The notes: generated from the sequence alone by a model not told the origin. A DNA stretch of 64,000 nt from Tenebrio molitor (GCF_963966145.1 NC_091048.1:26040001-26104000); one strand, 5' to 3'; counted from the first letter of the stretch, positions 43,900-54,264 are shown. Made by a program: numbers and translations.

Positions 43900-46800
43900 A
43901 TGGAGAACAAGAAGGGAGAGCTGTTGGAAACCGACCCGGAGACAGTCAAGAAGCTTTTCTACAGCAAACCCTACTCCGTAGAAGATATGAAGAAGTGCGC
44001 CAAACAGTTATTCTTCGTCTACAATTACGATTTCAAAAGACAATTTAGCATAGCGGAAACCTCCAACTCTTTCGTAACGGAGCTCGACAAGTACACCAAG
44101 AGACTCGGTTTCGTTCTCTACAACAAGTCTCGCAACAAACCCCAAGACTATTGGACCCTTTTTTGCATAATTCCAGACGAAAACAAGTACAATATCCTCT
44201 ACAAAGACCCCGCGGGGGGCGAAGTTCCATACACCCTCAAACAAAAAATTATCAGAAAACTCTCCAACGTAAAATTTTTGGTACATCGAAGAAACGACCA
44301 AGAGCTCGACACCAGCACTGGACCTCTTTCTTTGCGCAATTTGAACATTATGTTGGAGTCTCTCAACACCGACCAGACCAATTTTATCAACAATTATGAC
44401 CAAGTCGAGTTTTGCGACCAGTTGAAAATTCGCGAAGAGAAGTTTAGTGTAGTTCTAGAATTCGCCATTTTGCTCTTCAAGAATGAGGACTTCAAATCCA
44501 AGTTGAAGGAGCTCGTGGATAATGTACCACTGGAGTTGAATAGTAATGTAGGAGACTATTTGAAGGTGCTGGAGGAGGAGTTGCAAGCTGGGCAGGGGAA
44601 AATGGACAGGGCCAAGATAGAAAAAGCTAGGAAGGACTTTCTCAGGCCTCACATAATCGAACAGTTTCAAAATGACTACAATCTGTCTAATGCGGACTTC
44701 GAGTTGAAGATTGAGGACGAGTTTTCCGAAGATCTGGGAAAGTTGAAGCACATCTTCGAGATCCTTGGCAGCATTAAACTTGACGATAGAGTGTTGGTGG
44801 CTTTGAACAGCGTGAGCGCAATGATAGGGATGGATGTGAGCATGATGGAGGAGTTTTACGAGTACAAAGTGAAGAAAGAAGAAGAGCAACCAAGGGAAAT
44901 TCTGCAGCCTGTCGATCTGGAGGAAGTCACCAAGCGACTGCCTCTACCTGAAGAACAAATCATAGACGATTGTTCCACCATAGAAGAACTACTAGAAGGA
45001 ATAGTTTTGGACGAGGACGAGTTTGGTCCAAAGAAACTGCCACTCTCTTTGGTCGACGAGTTGAGAGACCAGTACAATCTAGTCAAGCGCTTCTACGTGA
45101 CTGCTTTTTCATTTTTCACCGTTCCACAAATTTGTGCTTGGGCCACAGAAGTCAGAGGACACTTGACCAACATTTGTGAAGCAGTTGCGGTCATGGACAG
45201 AGCCTACTACTTGCTCACAGGGAAACATAATCTGCGAAAAACCCAAATTCTGGCAGTGTTGATTTTCTTCCGGGGCCCTCGAAGCGAAGGGATGTTGTGT
45301 CAGATGAAACCCGGTGAAGGGAAGACCGTTGTTGTGGCCATGTTGGCAATAGTCAGGGCCCTGCAAGGCAAGAGGGTCGACGTCATCACGAGTAGCTCGA
45401 TTCTTGCCGAAAAGAGAGTCGAGGAAATGAAGAGTTTTTACAACATGTTTGGTTTGACAGTGGCGACAAATAATGCCAAAGAGGGAGACAGTGACGGTTT
45501 TAAAGTCGAGTATGGTGCTGATGTTTTGTACGGTACCATCAGCAACTTCCAGGCTGACTTCTTGCGGGATAGTTTTGAAGGTTGCAACATACGAGGTGAT
45601 CGCAAATTTGGACAAGTGATATTGGACGAAATTGACAGTTTGTTGATTGATCAGGGCGGCCATATTGCCAAGATGGGGGTGTCGTTTCCAGGAATGGAAA
45701 ATCTGCGATACGTCTACATAAAAATTTGGGAAGAGCTCCACAAGGCTGAGAAGAGTTTTGTGGAGGAAAGTAAAGAGAGGGTAGAAGAGTGGGTTGACAA
45801 TGTTGTGGAGAAATACAAGAATAATACTCGCAAAGCGCAAAAGAAGTTTGAAAAGTTTGTTACGGAACTTGTCAGTCTGGAAAGGGAACTAATCAAAGGA
45901 AAAGTCATGAGTACGTATCCTGGAAGATTCAAATTAATTCCCGCTCACCTGAGAGAGTATGTCATGGATAAAGTGGAGGACTGGGTCGACAGTGCCATTT
46001 TTGCCAAGTACCACTGTCACGAGTACGAACAGTACCGGATAATCAAGAGAAACGGAGAGAGAGTTGTGGTTCCGGTGGATTATCTCAACACAGGTGTCAC
46101 CATGGGCAATACAATTTGGAATAATGGTCTCCAACAGTTCCTGCAGCTCAAGCACAACCTCCACTTGACCCCAGAAGTTTTGACCACAAGCTTCATTTCC
46201 AACATCAACTACATAAAGAAGTACAAGAGCAAGAATATTTTTGGAGTGACAGGAAGTTTGGGTTCTAGAGCCGAACAACAGTTCTTGTCCAACATCTACT
46301 TCGTAACTTACGCCAAACTCCCAACATACAAACCAAGAGTGTTTCGAGAGTTGAATGGAATAGTCGCGAAAGACGCAAACTGGCACTTGACTCTGATTTT
46401 GGCGATAATCGAGAAGATCGAGGAGAAGAGAGCTGTTTTGGTAATTTTGGAAACGGAAAAGGACTTGCTCTGTGTCAAGCAAGACTTGGAGATACTGAAA
46501 CAATTGATTGAATTAGACTTCAGACTTAGAGTATGTGTGAGTGAAGACAACGCCGAAGAAATCGATGAAAGTGAAAATGAAGTGAAAGTTGGAGATGTCA
46601 TTCTTGTGACTAATTTAACTGGAAGAGAAATGAGTTTGAAGACTGAAAACGAGTTGGAGGAAAGTGGAGGTCTTCATGTCTGTGTGGGTTTTCTTCCTTG
46701 CAACCAGAGAGTCGAAGGACAAGCTTTTGGGTGCACGTCGCGTGTAGGTCACTCTGGTAGTGCTAATCTGATAATCAGACAAAGCGAAGTCGACTGGTTG

Positions 46801-49179
46801 GGTATCAGAGAGTCCAAGCCAAATTTCCATTTGATCAAAACTGCAAGAGACCAGTTTGAAAAGTTGAGACTCGAAGAGACCAGCGAGGGTTTGGTCAAAG
46901 AGTTGATCTTCAAAGACGAACTCTTTGAGCAGTTTTCCGAGTTTTACGCGAGCTGGAAAGAGGAGAGATGTGGTTACGACAACGATTTCTTCTTCCGGAA
47001 TTTGAAAGAGTTCTGGACGTTTTGGCTAGACAAGAGGAATTTCAACAGTGACAACATCAAAAACACAACTCCTGATAAAGAGTTTGGAGATTTTAAGAAG
47101 TTGGCGTCTGGAATTACTCAAGAGGACAGCATTCAGCACAATCCTTACTACTACATACAGCAAGCCGACTATCATTTGAAGAGGAAAGAAAGACACCAAG
47201 CGGAGAAGTTATTGAATCTTGCGCTCAAGACCAAGCGGAGTGACAATTTTGAATTGCTCTACGGCGCTCATTTAAAACTGTTCGAGGTGGTGGTCGAAAA
47301 GAGGGAGCAGATCTTGGAGCGGTTTCGCTATACGTGTGGACACTTGTTCTCGATAGGAACAAAGAAACACGAATATTTTAATAACGATGCGGTGCTTCAT
47401 CTGAAGAATGCTAAAAACGCTCTGGAGCAAGAGATCAACTACTTGAGGGAACTTTTGTGTTTGAGAACGGATAAAGACGTGCCTTTGAATGAAATCATCG
47501 TGAAAGATGTAGACGCAGAAGAGAACTTGTTCTTGAAACACATCTATTCGAGGGTAACTTGTTTGGGAATTTATTTTGGCAATGTAGCATATCTTCTAGA
47601 GAATATAGAATCGATGAATCTTATTCGCGTGGAGTTCACAGCTTTCAAACCAGGCACGATCGAAACTTTCAACGAGATCGACGGAACAACCGATTTTGGG
47701 GGTATCGTAACCCAGGAAGAAATCGACGAATTGGGGTTGGTAGGTTTGAACACTCTCTACGCAATGAAGGAAATTCCATACCTTCGGGCATCCGTGGCTG
47801 CACAAAATTTGATCGGTGCGGGTTTGGGGGCTCTAGCTGTGGGAACGTGTTACCACCCTCTCCTCCCCATAATGGCCCCCACTGCTGCCACTCTCATCTC
47901 TGAGGGTGTCATCGACATCATCACCGAACTCACCAAAGAAGGAGATTTGGAATGTCCCGACAAGGATTTTATCAAAGCCAAGTTTGTGACTCACGCTATC
48001 AGTTTGCTGACGACAGATTCTGATGTGACTACGCAATCGACGAGGATTCTAACCGAAGCTATCGCTTCTTGCAGAACGTTGTCGTCGACTTTGAGACGAA
48101 ATGAACGTATGGCAAACTTATGTTCCATGTTAGCAACACATTATGACAATTTTAAAACAGTTTTGACCAAGATCTTGGTCATTGCAAGATTTGACAAGTT
48201 GAGTAAAGTGGGACAATTGATGGAGTTGACTAACATAAGAGAAGCCAGAGATTGGGAAACATTTCAGTACTTGGGGGGTCTCTCCAAGTTGCATCATTTG
48301 CAGAATTTGAGCAGAATTGGGAAGTTGGAGGAGTTATCCAAGAGACAAGTCTTAGCTAGTGCTTTGAAGAGTTTCGTGAAAGAAGCATCGAAGAATCTTG
48401 TGGGGTCTGTGGTCGAGGAGCACGTTATTGGTGGTTTAATTTCAGATATAATTGAAGTTTTTGTGATAAGAATAAAGGAAAAAATAAAGCTTAATGTTCA
48501 CAAATCACTCAGTGCTGATCGAGATGTGTTTCGAAAACTTTTCAAGACTCCCAGAGAAGATGTACAACACGTTGTGACCAACTTTATGGCCAGCGACGAA
48601 GTTCTAGAATGTGCAAAAGAACTCGCTTCGGAATTGTACAGAATTTGTGACAGCAATTCCAAGTTGGAAGTCTTCAACTTATCGGCTAATGTGCTGATGG
48701 ACATGGAAAAAATCAGTTGCTACAGTTCACAGTTTTGTTCTTTTCTGGAACACCACTTGAGAGAAGCTTCGGCTGAAAACAGAGTAGAGGAAATGATTGA
48801 AGAAATCAGTAACAAAGCGGCTGAACGCGTTCTCGATTTGGTACAAGATTTGTTTAAAATTTCCCAAGATCCGTATAAAAGTGGAGCATCGTCAGCTGTT
48901 AAGAAAACACGAAAAGCCATAAGTAAAACGTTCGCATCTGTGTTGGGAAGAAGGAGAGGATATGCGGGATTGTTGGCGCAGGCACGCAATCCTGTAGACA
49001 ATCCCTATTTAATCCTTGGGGTGAAGAAAAGTGCCAGTGCAGTTGACGTTCGCAAAGCTTATTTGAACTTAGTGTTGAAGTTTCATCCGGAAAAAAATCC
49101 AGACGATCCTTTTGCCAAAGAGAGGTTTGAAGCGATCAACGCCGCTTACGAAGAGATAGGCAAAGTTTTAAGTAAATGA
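43900..49179 (+). CDS. SecA-like motor protein fused to C-terminal J-domain
   Basis: A single uninterrupted 1,759-codon frame; the ATG has AAAATGG context. Residues ~1-170 resemble a CE-clan peptidase fold with lost catalytic residues. Residues ~385-970 match SecA nucleotide-binding domains: Walker A MKPGEGKT (469-476), GTISNFQADFLRD (545-557), DEID box (576-579), a long insertion where SecA carries its preprotein-binding domain, VTGS (783-786), motif V TNLTGREMS (904-912) and motif VI QAFGCTSRVG (941-950). Canonical V and VI are TNMAGRGTDI and Q-RGR-GRQG, so acidic and arginine-finger positions are altered; one arginine (R948) remains. A helical repeat-like stretch (~1070-1130) and a hydrophobic segment (1297-1341) follow. 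The C-terminus (1701-1757) is a J-domain with HPE (1729-1731) instead of HPD. Poly(A) signal AATAAA lies at 49196. SecA is the bacterial Sec motor, so this suggests bacterial ancestry. No N-terminal signal peptide; probably cytosolic. Function unknown. Confidence 0.9.
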   Translation: MENKKGELLETDPETVKKLFYSKPYSVEDMKKCAKQLFFVYNYDFKRQFSIAETSNSFVTELDKYTKRLGFVLYNKSRNKPQDYWTLFCIIPDENKYNILYKDPAGGEVPYTLKQKIIRKLSNVKFLVHRRNDQELDTSTGPLSLRNLNIMLESLNTDQTNFINNYDQVEFCDQLKIREEKFSVVLEFAILLFKNEDFKSKLKELVDNVPLELNSNVGDYLKVLEEELQAGQGKMDRAKIEKARKDFLRPHIIEQFQNDYNLSNADFELKIEDEFSEDLGKLKHIFEILGSIKLDDRVLVALNSVSAMIGMDVSMMEEFYEYKVKKEEEQPREILQPVDLEEVTKRLPLPEEQIIDDCSTIEELLEGIVLDEDEFGPKKLPLSLVDELRDQYNLVKRFYVTAFSFFTVPQICAWATEVRGHLTNICEAVAVMDRAYYLLTGKHNLRKTQILAVLIFFRGPRSEGMLCQMKPGEGKTVVVAMLAIVRALQGKRVDVITSSSILAEKRVEEMKSFYNMFGLTVATNNAKEGDSDGFKVEYGADVLYGTISNFQADFLRDSFEGCNIRGDRKFGQVILDEIDSLLIDQGGHIAKMGVSFPGMENLRYVYIKIWEELHKAEKSFVEESKERVEEWVDNVVEKYKNNTRKAQKKFEKFVTELVSLERELIKGKVMSTYPGRFKLIPAHLREYVMDKVEDWVDSAIFAKYHCHEYEQYRIIKRNGERVVVPVDYLNTGVTMGNTIWNNGLQQFLQLKHNLHLTPEVLTTSFISNINYIKKYKSKNIFGVTGSLGSRAEQQFLSNIYFVTYAKLPTYKPRVFRELNGIVAKDANWHLTLILAIIEKIEEKRAVLVILETEKDLLCVKQDLEILKQLIELDFRLRVCVSEDNAEEIDESENEVKVGDVILVTNLTGREMSLKTENELEESGGLHVCVGFLPCNQRVEGQAFGCTSRVGHSGSANLIIRQSEVDWLGIRESKPNFHLIKTARDQFEKLRLEETSEGLVKELIFKDELFEQFSEFYASWKEERCGYDNDFFFRNLKEFWTFWLDKRNFNSDNIKNTTPDKEFGDFKKLASGITQEDSIQHNPYYYIQQADYHLKRKERHQAEKLLNLALKTKRSDNFELLYGAHLKLFEVVVEKREQILERFRYTCGHLFSIGTKKHEYFNNDAVLHLKNAKNALEQEINYLRELLCLRTDKDVPLNEIIVKDVDAEENLFLKHIYSRVTCLGIYFGNVAYLLENIESMNLIRVEFTAFKPGTIETFNEIDGTTDFGGIVTQEEIDELGLVGLNTLYAMKEIPYLRASVAAQNLIGAGLGALAVGTCYHPLLPIMAPTAATLISEGVIDIITELTKEGDLECPDKDFIKAKFVTHAISLLTTDSDVTTQSTRILTEAIASCRTLSSTLRRNERMANLCSMLATHYDNFKTVLTKILVIARFDKLSKVGQLMELTNIREARDWETFQYLGGLSKLHHLQNLSRIGKLEELSKRQVLASALKSFVKEASKNLVGSVVEEHVIGGLISDIIEVFVIRIKEKIKLNVHKSLSADRDVFRKLFKTPREDVQHVVTNFMASDEVLECAKELASELYRICDSNSKLEVFNLSANVLMDMEKISCYSSQFCSFLEHHLREASAENRVEEMIEEISNKAAERVLDLVQDLFKISQDPYKSGASSAVKKTRKAISKTFASVLGRRRGYAGLLAQARNPVDNPYLILGVKKSASAVDVRKAYLNLVLKFHPEKNPDDPFAKERFEAINAAYEEIGKVLSK

Positions 49180-49500
49180 TTTTTGTATTTTTATTAATAA
49201 ATCGTAATTAACGTAACCTCACTTTTGTTTTTTGTGTGGTGTTGAGATGCGCTGTGTGACGTTTTGAGAGCCGCTGACGCGCGAAACGTCACAACAATAA
49301 CGACATTAGAAGGTTGTTGCACCTAACCTCACTTTACGATCTGTTTTTAAATAATATTTGTTTATGATAATTAGTTATTCGAGGATCTCTGACTGGTTAT
49401 GCGCCATGTAGAGAGTGGACTTTAAAACTAGTGCGTGGGTTATGTGTGCGATTAGTCACTGAGGAAAACACATTCATGTGCGTTCTCGAATGTAAACACA
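49180..49500. promoter_or_regulatory. Poly(A) site of SecA-like gene and Wdr24 promoter
   Basis: AATAAA at 49196-49201 ends the SecA-like transcript. Between 49257 and 49292, GTGACGTTTT and its inverse AAACGTCAC form an inverted pair of CRE/ATF-like sites, about 210 bp upstream of the Wdr24 ATG. No TATA box is seen, as is usual for a housekeeping gene. Confidence 0.45.
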
Positions 49501-52039
49501 ATGGCAACGTTTTACGTCGGGCAGGAAGGCCCGGTGAACGCTTTAGCATTGAACAGGGACAACACGCAGGTGGCAATCGGGGGCAGAAATGGTAAATATT
49601 CAGGTACATTTTGTGCAAAATAAAAAAACTCGGTATTTAGTGTTCAAAGTCTACAAGATCGAAGAGGACAAATTTAGAGAGATTTGCAACTTGCGAGCAT
49701 CCAAACACCTGAATCTCAGCTTCTCCTGCAATGACGTCTCGTGGAGTTGGACCGACGGTAGTGACAGAACCCGTTGTGATCGGTAACTAATGTGAAAATT
49801 TTAGATCATTACTTGGCCACAGCCGCCACAAACGGTCACGTGTGCGTCTGGAATCTCACCAAAATGGGCAAAGCAATGCAGGAGCAAGACTACCAAGAGC
49901 ACAAACGCACCGTCAACAAAGTCAATTTCCACGCCAGCGAGCCCAACCGGCTTATTTCTGGCTCCCAAGACGGCACAATGCGGTACTTCGACATTCGCCT
50001 GAAAAACGCTGTCGCCATCTTTTACAGCAACACCGAGAGCGTGCGAGATGTCCAGTTCAGCCCCCACAATCCGTACACATTCTCGGCGGTTTCGGAAAAC
50101 GGCAGTGTGCAGCTGTGGGACGTGCGCAGGTCGGATAAGTGTCAGCAACAGTTTGCTGCGCACAGCGGCCCCATCTTCGCCTGCGATTGGCATCCGGAGA
50201 ACACCTGGTTGGCCACGGCCAGTCGGGACAAGACAATTAAAGTGAGTCACGTGGACAGGCTGTGGCATTTTGTACTCTTTGTGTCTAGGTGTGGGACCTG
50301 ACGAGCAAGTTGACTCTGGAATACACGATCCACACCATCGCCTCGATCGGCCACATCAAGTGGCGCCCCCAGCGGCGATACCACATAGCTTCATGCGCGC
50401 TCGTCGTAGATTGCAGCATCAACATCTGGGACGTGCGGCGGCCGTACATCCCTTTCGCCGCCTTCAACGAGCACAAGGACATCCCCAGTGGGGTGGCGTG
50501 GAAAGAAGACCCCCACGTCTTTCTCAGCAGCGGACGAGTAGGTCTCTCTTGGCGCTAAACCCACCCCTCAATTTGTTTTTTCTAGGATTGCACCCTCTAC
50601 CAACACACTTTCGATTATGCGAGTCGCCCCGCCAGCAAAGCCAACCCTCAAGGCGTGTCCTTGAACAACAAGGGCGAAATCTTGTACGCCCACAAGATCA
50701 ACGTCAACAACGCCATAGTCAAGGCGGCTGTTGGTATAATAAGGTAGTGTATCACGCAGAAAAAATGTCGGGGGCTCAAGGTCACAGTTGCAGGAAAACT
50801 TCCACGACGCAGCCTCCTGATCAGTTCCATTTGGCGTCGAGTTTGATGCACCAGTTCACGTTGCCGTCTCACGATGACAGGTCTGAATCGGAGGTTTTTA
50901 TTGGCTTGGCCAACAACTACGTCATGCATGGGCGGAGCTTGTCCGAAATGTGCGAACACAATTGGGCGGTTGCTAAGCAGTACGGCAAGGAACAGGTGGC
51001 TGTGGTTTGGAGGATAATCAAGACGATGTACGGGGAGGAGTACGTGCAGAACTCCGTCCCCAACAATCGGGAGGACGTCATCTCCCACAACAACCTCCCC
51101 ATGAACAACATGCTGGGGTTGGAGCACGAGAACGACCAAAGATCGCGCGGGGGAGACACTCCCGCGGCGCAGTTCAGCGACGACACTGAGAACGAGGATC
51201 AAGTGGACCACATGACCATCTACAACAACGGATTCCCCATGTATTTGAATGTCAGGACGGGCCTCCCCAAGGGGGATTTCTCCTTTGGGGAGAACGAGCT
51301 GGACATGGAGCTGGACGGCATCATCACCGATTTCCAGAGCGGCTACCGCAACTACATCCCCCAGCAGGACTTCGTCCTCCCGAACGAAGCCTTCCACATC
51401 AGACACGAGATCAGGAACCGGTCGCCGCCCCCGGACAAGTTCCCCAACAGTAATTACGAAGTTTTGAACGACGACTCGCACGGCGTCCCCATAGAAGAGC
51501 AACCCACGGCTCTCCTGACCGTCTCCAACCTCCCGAAGATGTCCCTGTGGGACCCCTCTTCCATAGTCCTGGACGCGCTGAAACACCACGCGATGCTAGG
51601 CGACGTCCAGACAGCGGCGTGCGTTTTGATCGTTCTAGGGGACCAAAGGAAGTGTCTGACCGACCTGGACGAGAGCACCCAGGAGCACTGGCTCCTGGGC
51701 TACATCGACCTCCTCAGCAGGTTCCAGTTGTGGAACATCGCCACTCAAATAATCAAGTTGTCTTGGATTCCCGCCGTCGAGCAGATGAACCAACAGTCGA
51801 CCAGGTTCAACACGAACTGCAGCAACTGCAGCAAGGCGTTGCAGAGGATCGGGTGGTTGTGCGACAGGTGTCATTCGTCGCAGTACGCCTTGTGCAGCGT
51901 CTGCCATCAGGTGGTGAAGGGGTTGTACGCCTGGTGTCAGGGGTGCTCGCACGGCGGACACCTGTTGCACATGAGACAGTGGTTCGCCGTGAACAAGACG
52001 TGTCCGGCGGGTTGCAGACACTTGTGCGAATACAAGTGA
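49501..52039 (+). CDS. Wdr24: WD repeat-containing protein 24, GATOR2 subunit
   Basis: Six coding exons: 49501-49591, 49641-49757, 49805-50241, 50289-50537, 50586-50733 and 50781-52039. Introns are 47-49 bp, GT-AG, and phases agree. The product is 766 residues, close to the usual length. The N-terminal half is a WD40 propeller (ESVRDVQFSPHNPYTFSAVS, VQLWDVR, HSGPIFACDWHPENTWLATA, SRDKTIKVWDL, NIWDVRRPYIPFAAFNEHKD). An acidic linker and a helical region follow. The C-terminus (from about C694) is a zinc-binding RING-like module (CSNCSKAL, CDRCHSS, CSVCHQVV, CQGCSHGGHLLH, CPAGCRHLCEYK). Wdr24 is a lysosome-associated subunit of GATOR2, which relieves GATOR1 inhibition of Rag GTPases and so permits amino-acid activation of TORC1. 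The last intron (50734-50780) is the least certain, because its acceptor CTCAAG is poor in pyrimidines. Confidence 0.93.
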
Positions 52040-52996
52040 GCTGGTGGTGTCGTAGTCGACGTTACGCTTTCGGTCCAAGGAACTAATCGATTTTCGGTTT
52101 GTTCGGTCTCGTGTGAAGAGTCTTTCCCATGGAAATCACTAGATGAAACAAGGCCAGGAAGTCAAGGTCGGAGCGGATTCGCGAAGAAGCTGGACGGAGT
52201 CGAGATAACGAGTCGTAATAGTAGGCGGGAATGTATTTCGATACACCCAGTTGTTAGCCAAACATGTAATTTATATTGTGATAATTATACAATAATTTTT
52301 TATTATAATCTACTACTGGTTTTTGTTTAATTGGTCCGGTAGCGACATCGTTAACAGCATGCGATACGAGAAATTTTTAATCCGAGGTATAAGAAAATGT
52401 AGGTCTGGGGTCATAATAATTCCAGTTTAATTGCACAAACGGGCAATTGACTCAAATTGACGAGTGTGTGACACTTCTATTTTCCCGACTGTTTTGTATT
52501 TTTTTAAAGGTGGTTTCAAGATGTGGTTTAATTTTTGAGTGGTGTTGCATGGAAGAACATGCGAGATTGGTTAATCATTTATTGGCCCGAACAAGAACTC
52601 AGGAAAATTCAAACAGTTTTAATTCTCAAGACCTTACATGATGCGGAAGTGTTTAGATATTCATAGAAAACAATTTTGCTTGTACCTGGAACTGTTCATT
52701 TATCTCCATCGTTATTAGGTACGTCATTGTCACAACGATGTTCTTTGGAATTTGTTTAAATATCATTAGGGGTTCAACGTTAAATTCAACCAATAAGGGG
52801 ATTGTTTCATATTATGGCTTTATCCGCATTTGTTTAATACTCCACCCACATCCTTACGAAGTTTTTGGCGTCGAGAACCTTTTTTACAGAGATACAGTAA
52901 GTTAAAAGAACTTCAAAATGGGAGAATTTTGAATACAATTTTTGTTCTGACTGTACTTGGTGATAAAATTTTCTCCAGAGTATAGGTACTTAAGTA
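52040..52996. other. Wdr24 3' UTR and gene-free spacer
   Basis: The Wdr24 3' UTR begins here. ACAATAATTTTTTATTATAA near 52288 is a plausible end although no exact AATAAA is present. No gene is recognised beyond it. Confidence 0.4.
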
Positions 52997-53095
52997 CAGT
53001 CACGAGCAATAAATTTTGGTCGTCAATGTCATTCTTTGACGCATTGGAAAATGTTCCTTTGTAAAACGTTCGTAAATATCATAACCTATCATCAT
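52997..53095. repeat. Truncated copy of the 39.5-kb MITE
   Basis: Matches the left half of 39488-39716 (GAGCAATAAATTTT, CATTCTTTGACGCA, GTAAATATCATAACCTA) with the preceding TA at 52995-52996. The right half and inverted end are missing. Confidence 0.75.
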
Positions 53096-53185
53096 GTTCG
53101 TTTTTAAACGATACAAAAAACTATAAAAATTGCTTACTTGATTTAAAGGTGTACGCGATTTTTTTTTAATACAAGTGTACCTACA

Positions 53186-53450
53186 TACAGTGAGGGGCAA
53201 AAGTAACGCACCAATTAGATAAATCATAAACTGTTGAGTTTTGAAAAAAGAACAAAAACAGGTCGATTTTTAATTTCAATTTCCCGTTTATTGACGTAAC
53301 ATTTTTGTATACAGGTGTTCCTTGTCAAAGTTATGACGTCATCATCAATTTTTTTAAATAGCAACGGACATTTATTCGTCATCGTTTTGATAAGTCTTTT
53401 AACTGTCAATATAACAGTATACAAATTTTAACCCCTTACATTAAAAAAAA
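53186..53450. other. Possible unclassified repeat end
   Basis: TACAGTGAGGGGCAAAAGTA at about 53187 resembles a Tc1/mariner-type terminus, but no matching inverse end was found. Otherwise this is AT-rich, non-coding DNA. Confidence 0.25.
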
Positions 53451-53670
53451 ACTGAGAAAGAAATTGTTGAAAATTAAAAAATATTTTTATTATGAATGAA
53501 TTAATGATTAATTTATTAACTAGTTAGTACCGACAGGCATTGCTATTAAGTCAGTATCATTTGGACTTGAAGAAATTATTAATCAACAGAGAATGAAATA
53601 AGATAAACAGGATTTTTTTAAAGTAATTTTTTGTTGTTGTTTGATTATTGTTGAAAAGCTTCAAATGATA

Positions 53671-54062
53671 CGAGGGTCATCCAGAAAGTAAGGTTACAAC
53701 ATTTATGTAGGATCGAGAAATGGTTGTATTCAATTGAAGTTCACAGAATACTTCACAAATATATTAAACTATTTTTCAACGTAATCGCCGTCGAGATCGA
53801 GACATTTCTGCAGTGGGGGCACCAGCTTTTGTATGCCAGTGTCATAGACCTCCACCGCCAGCTCTTTCAGCTTCCTGATTGTTGGAAAAACGTTTCCCAC
53901 CCAAAAACTCCTTTAGTTTAGTTTAGATAGTCCGAAGGCGCCAAGTAGGGTGAATAGGGGGGGTGTGTGACAAAATCCCATCCAAACGATGTCAGCAGCT
54001 CCTGTGAAACTGGCGCGGAATGGGGCCTGGCGTTGGCATGCAGGAAGGAGGCTGACTACCCG
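53671..54062 (-). pseudogene. mariner transposase 3' relic with terminal repeat
   Basis: The segment starts beside TA (53669-53670) with CGAGGGTCATCCAGAAAGTA, a typical mariner terminal repeat. On the minus strand, with frameshifts, it translates to the C-terminal third of a mariner transposase: a WDF/THPPYSP-type block near 53963-53990, a KGVFGW/GKRF-type block near 53895-53920 and a CPHCRNVSIS-type end near 53800-53820. It is truncated at its 5' side near 54062 and dead. Confidence 0.75.
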
Positions 54063-54264
54063 GGTCACTGGACTCACTTTAGCATTGACTTGCTAATTCT
54101 TGCAGGGTTTCACTGTCCAAGACAATAAATAATAGACCACCCTGGTATAGTAGTAGGTACTGATGCAACGTATGTAGATGTGTTAGAAGGAATACAACTT
54201 ACGATTACCCACATTCTTTTAAAAACATCTTTTACATTGGCAAAGATTCCAATAAGCATGAACA

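Noticed and set aside
45109..46503. Large minus-strand ORFs (243 and 189 codons)
   Set aside because: They lie entirely antisense to the SecA-like gene, which has clear motifs in its own frame.
43900..49179. Bacterial contamination as the source of the SecA-like gene
   Set aside because: It sits 325 bp from a gene with an insect-type intron and 320 bp from Wdr24, and has an animal-type poly(A) signal. Assembly error still needs long-read confirmation.
50270..50760. Start of a 589-codon plus frame upstream of Wdr24 exon 6
   Set aside because: This part is out of frame with the WD40 exons; only from 50781 does the frame encode Wdr24.
50648..51589. 313-codon minus-strand ORF
   Set aside because: Antisense to Wdr24 exons; the sense strand has conserved WD40 and RING-like sequence.
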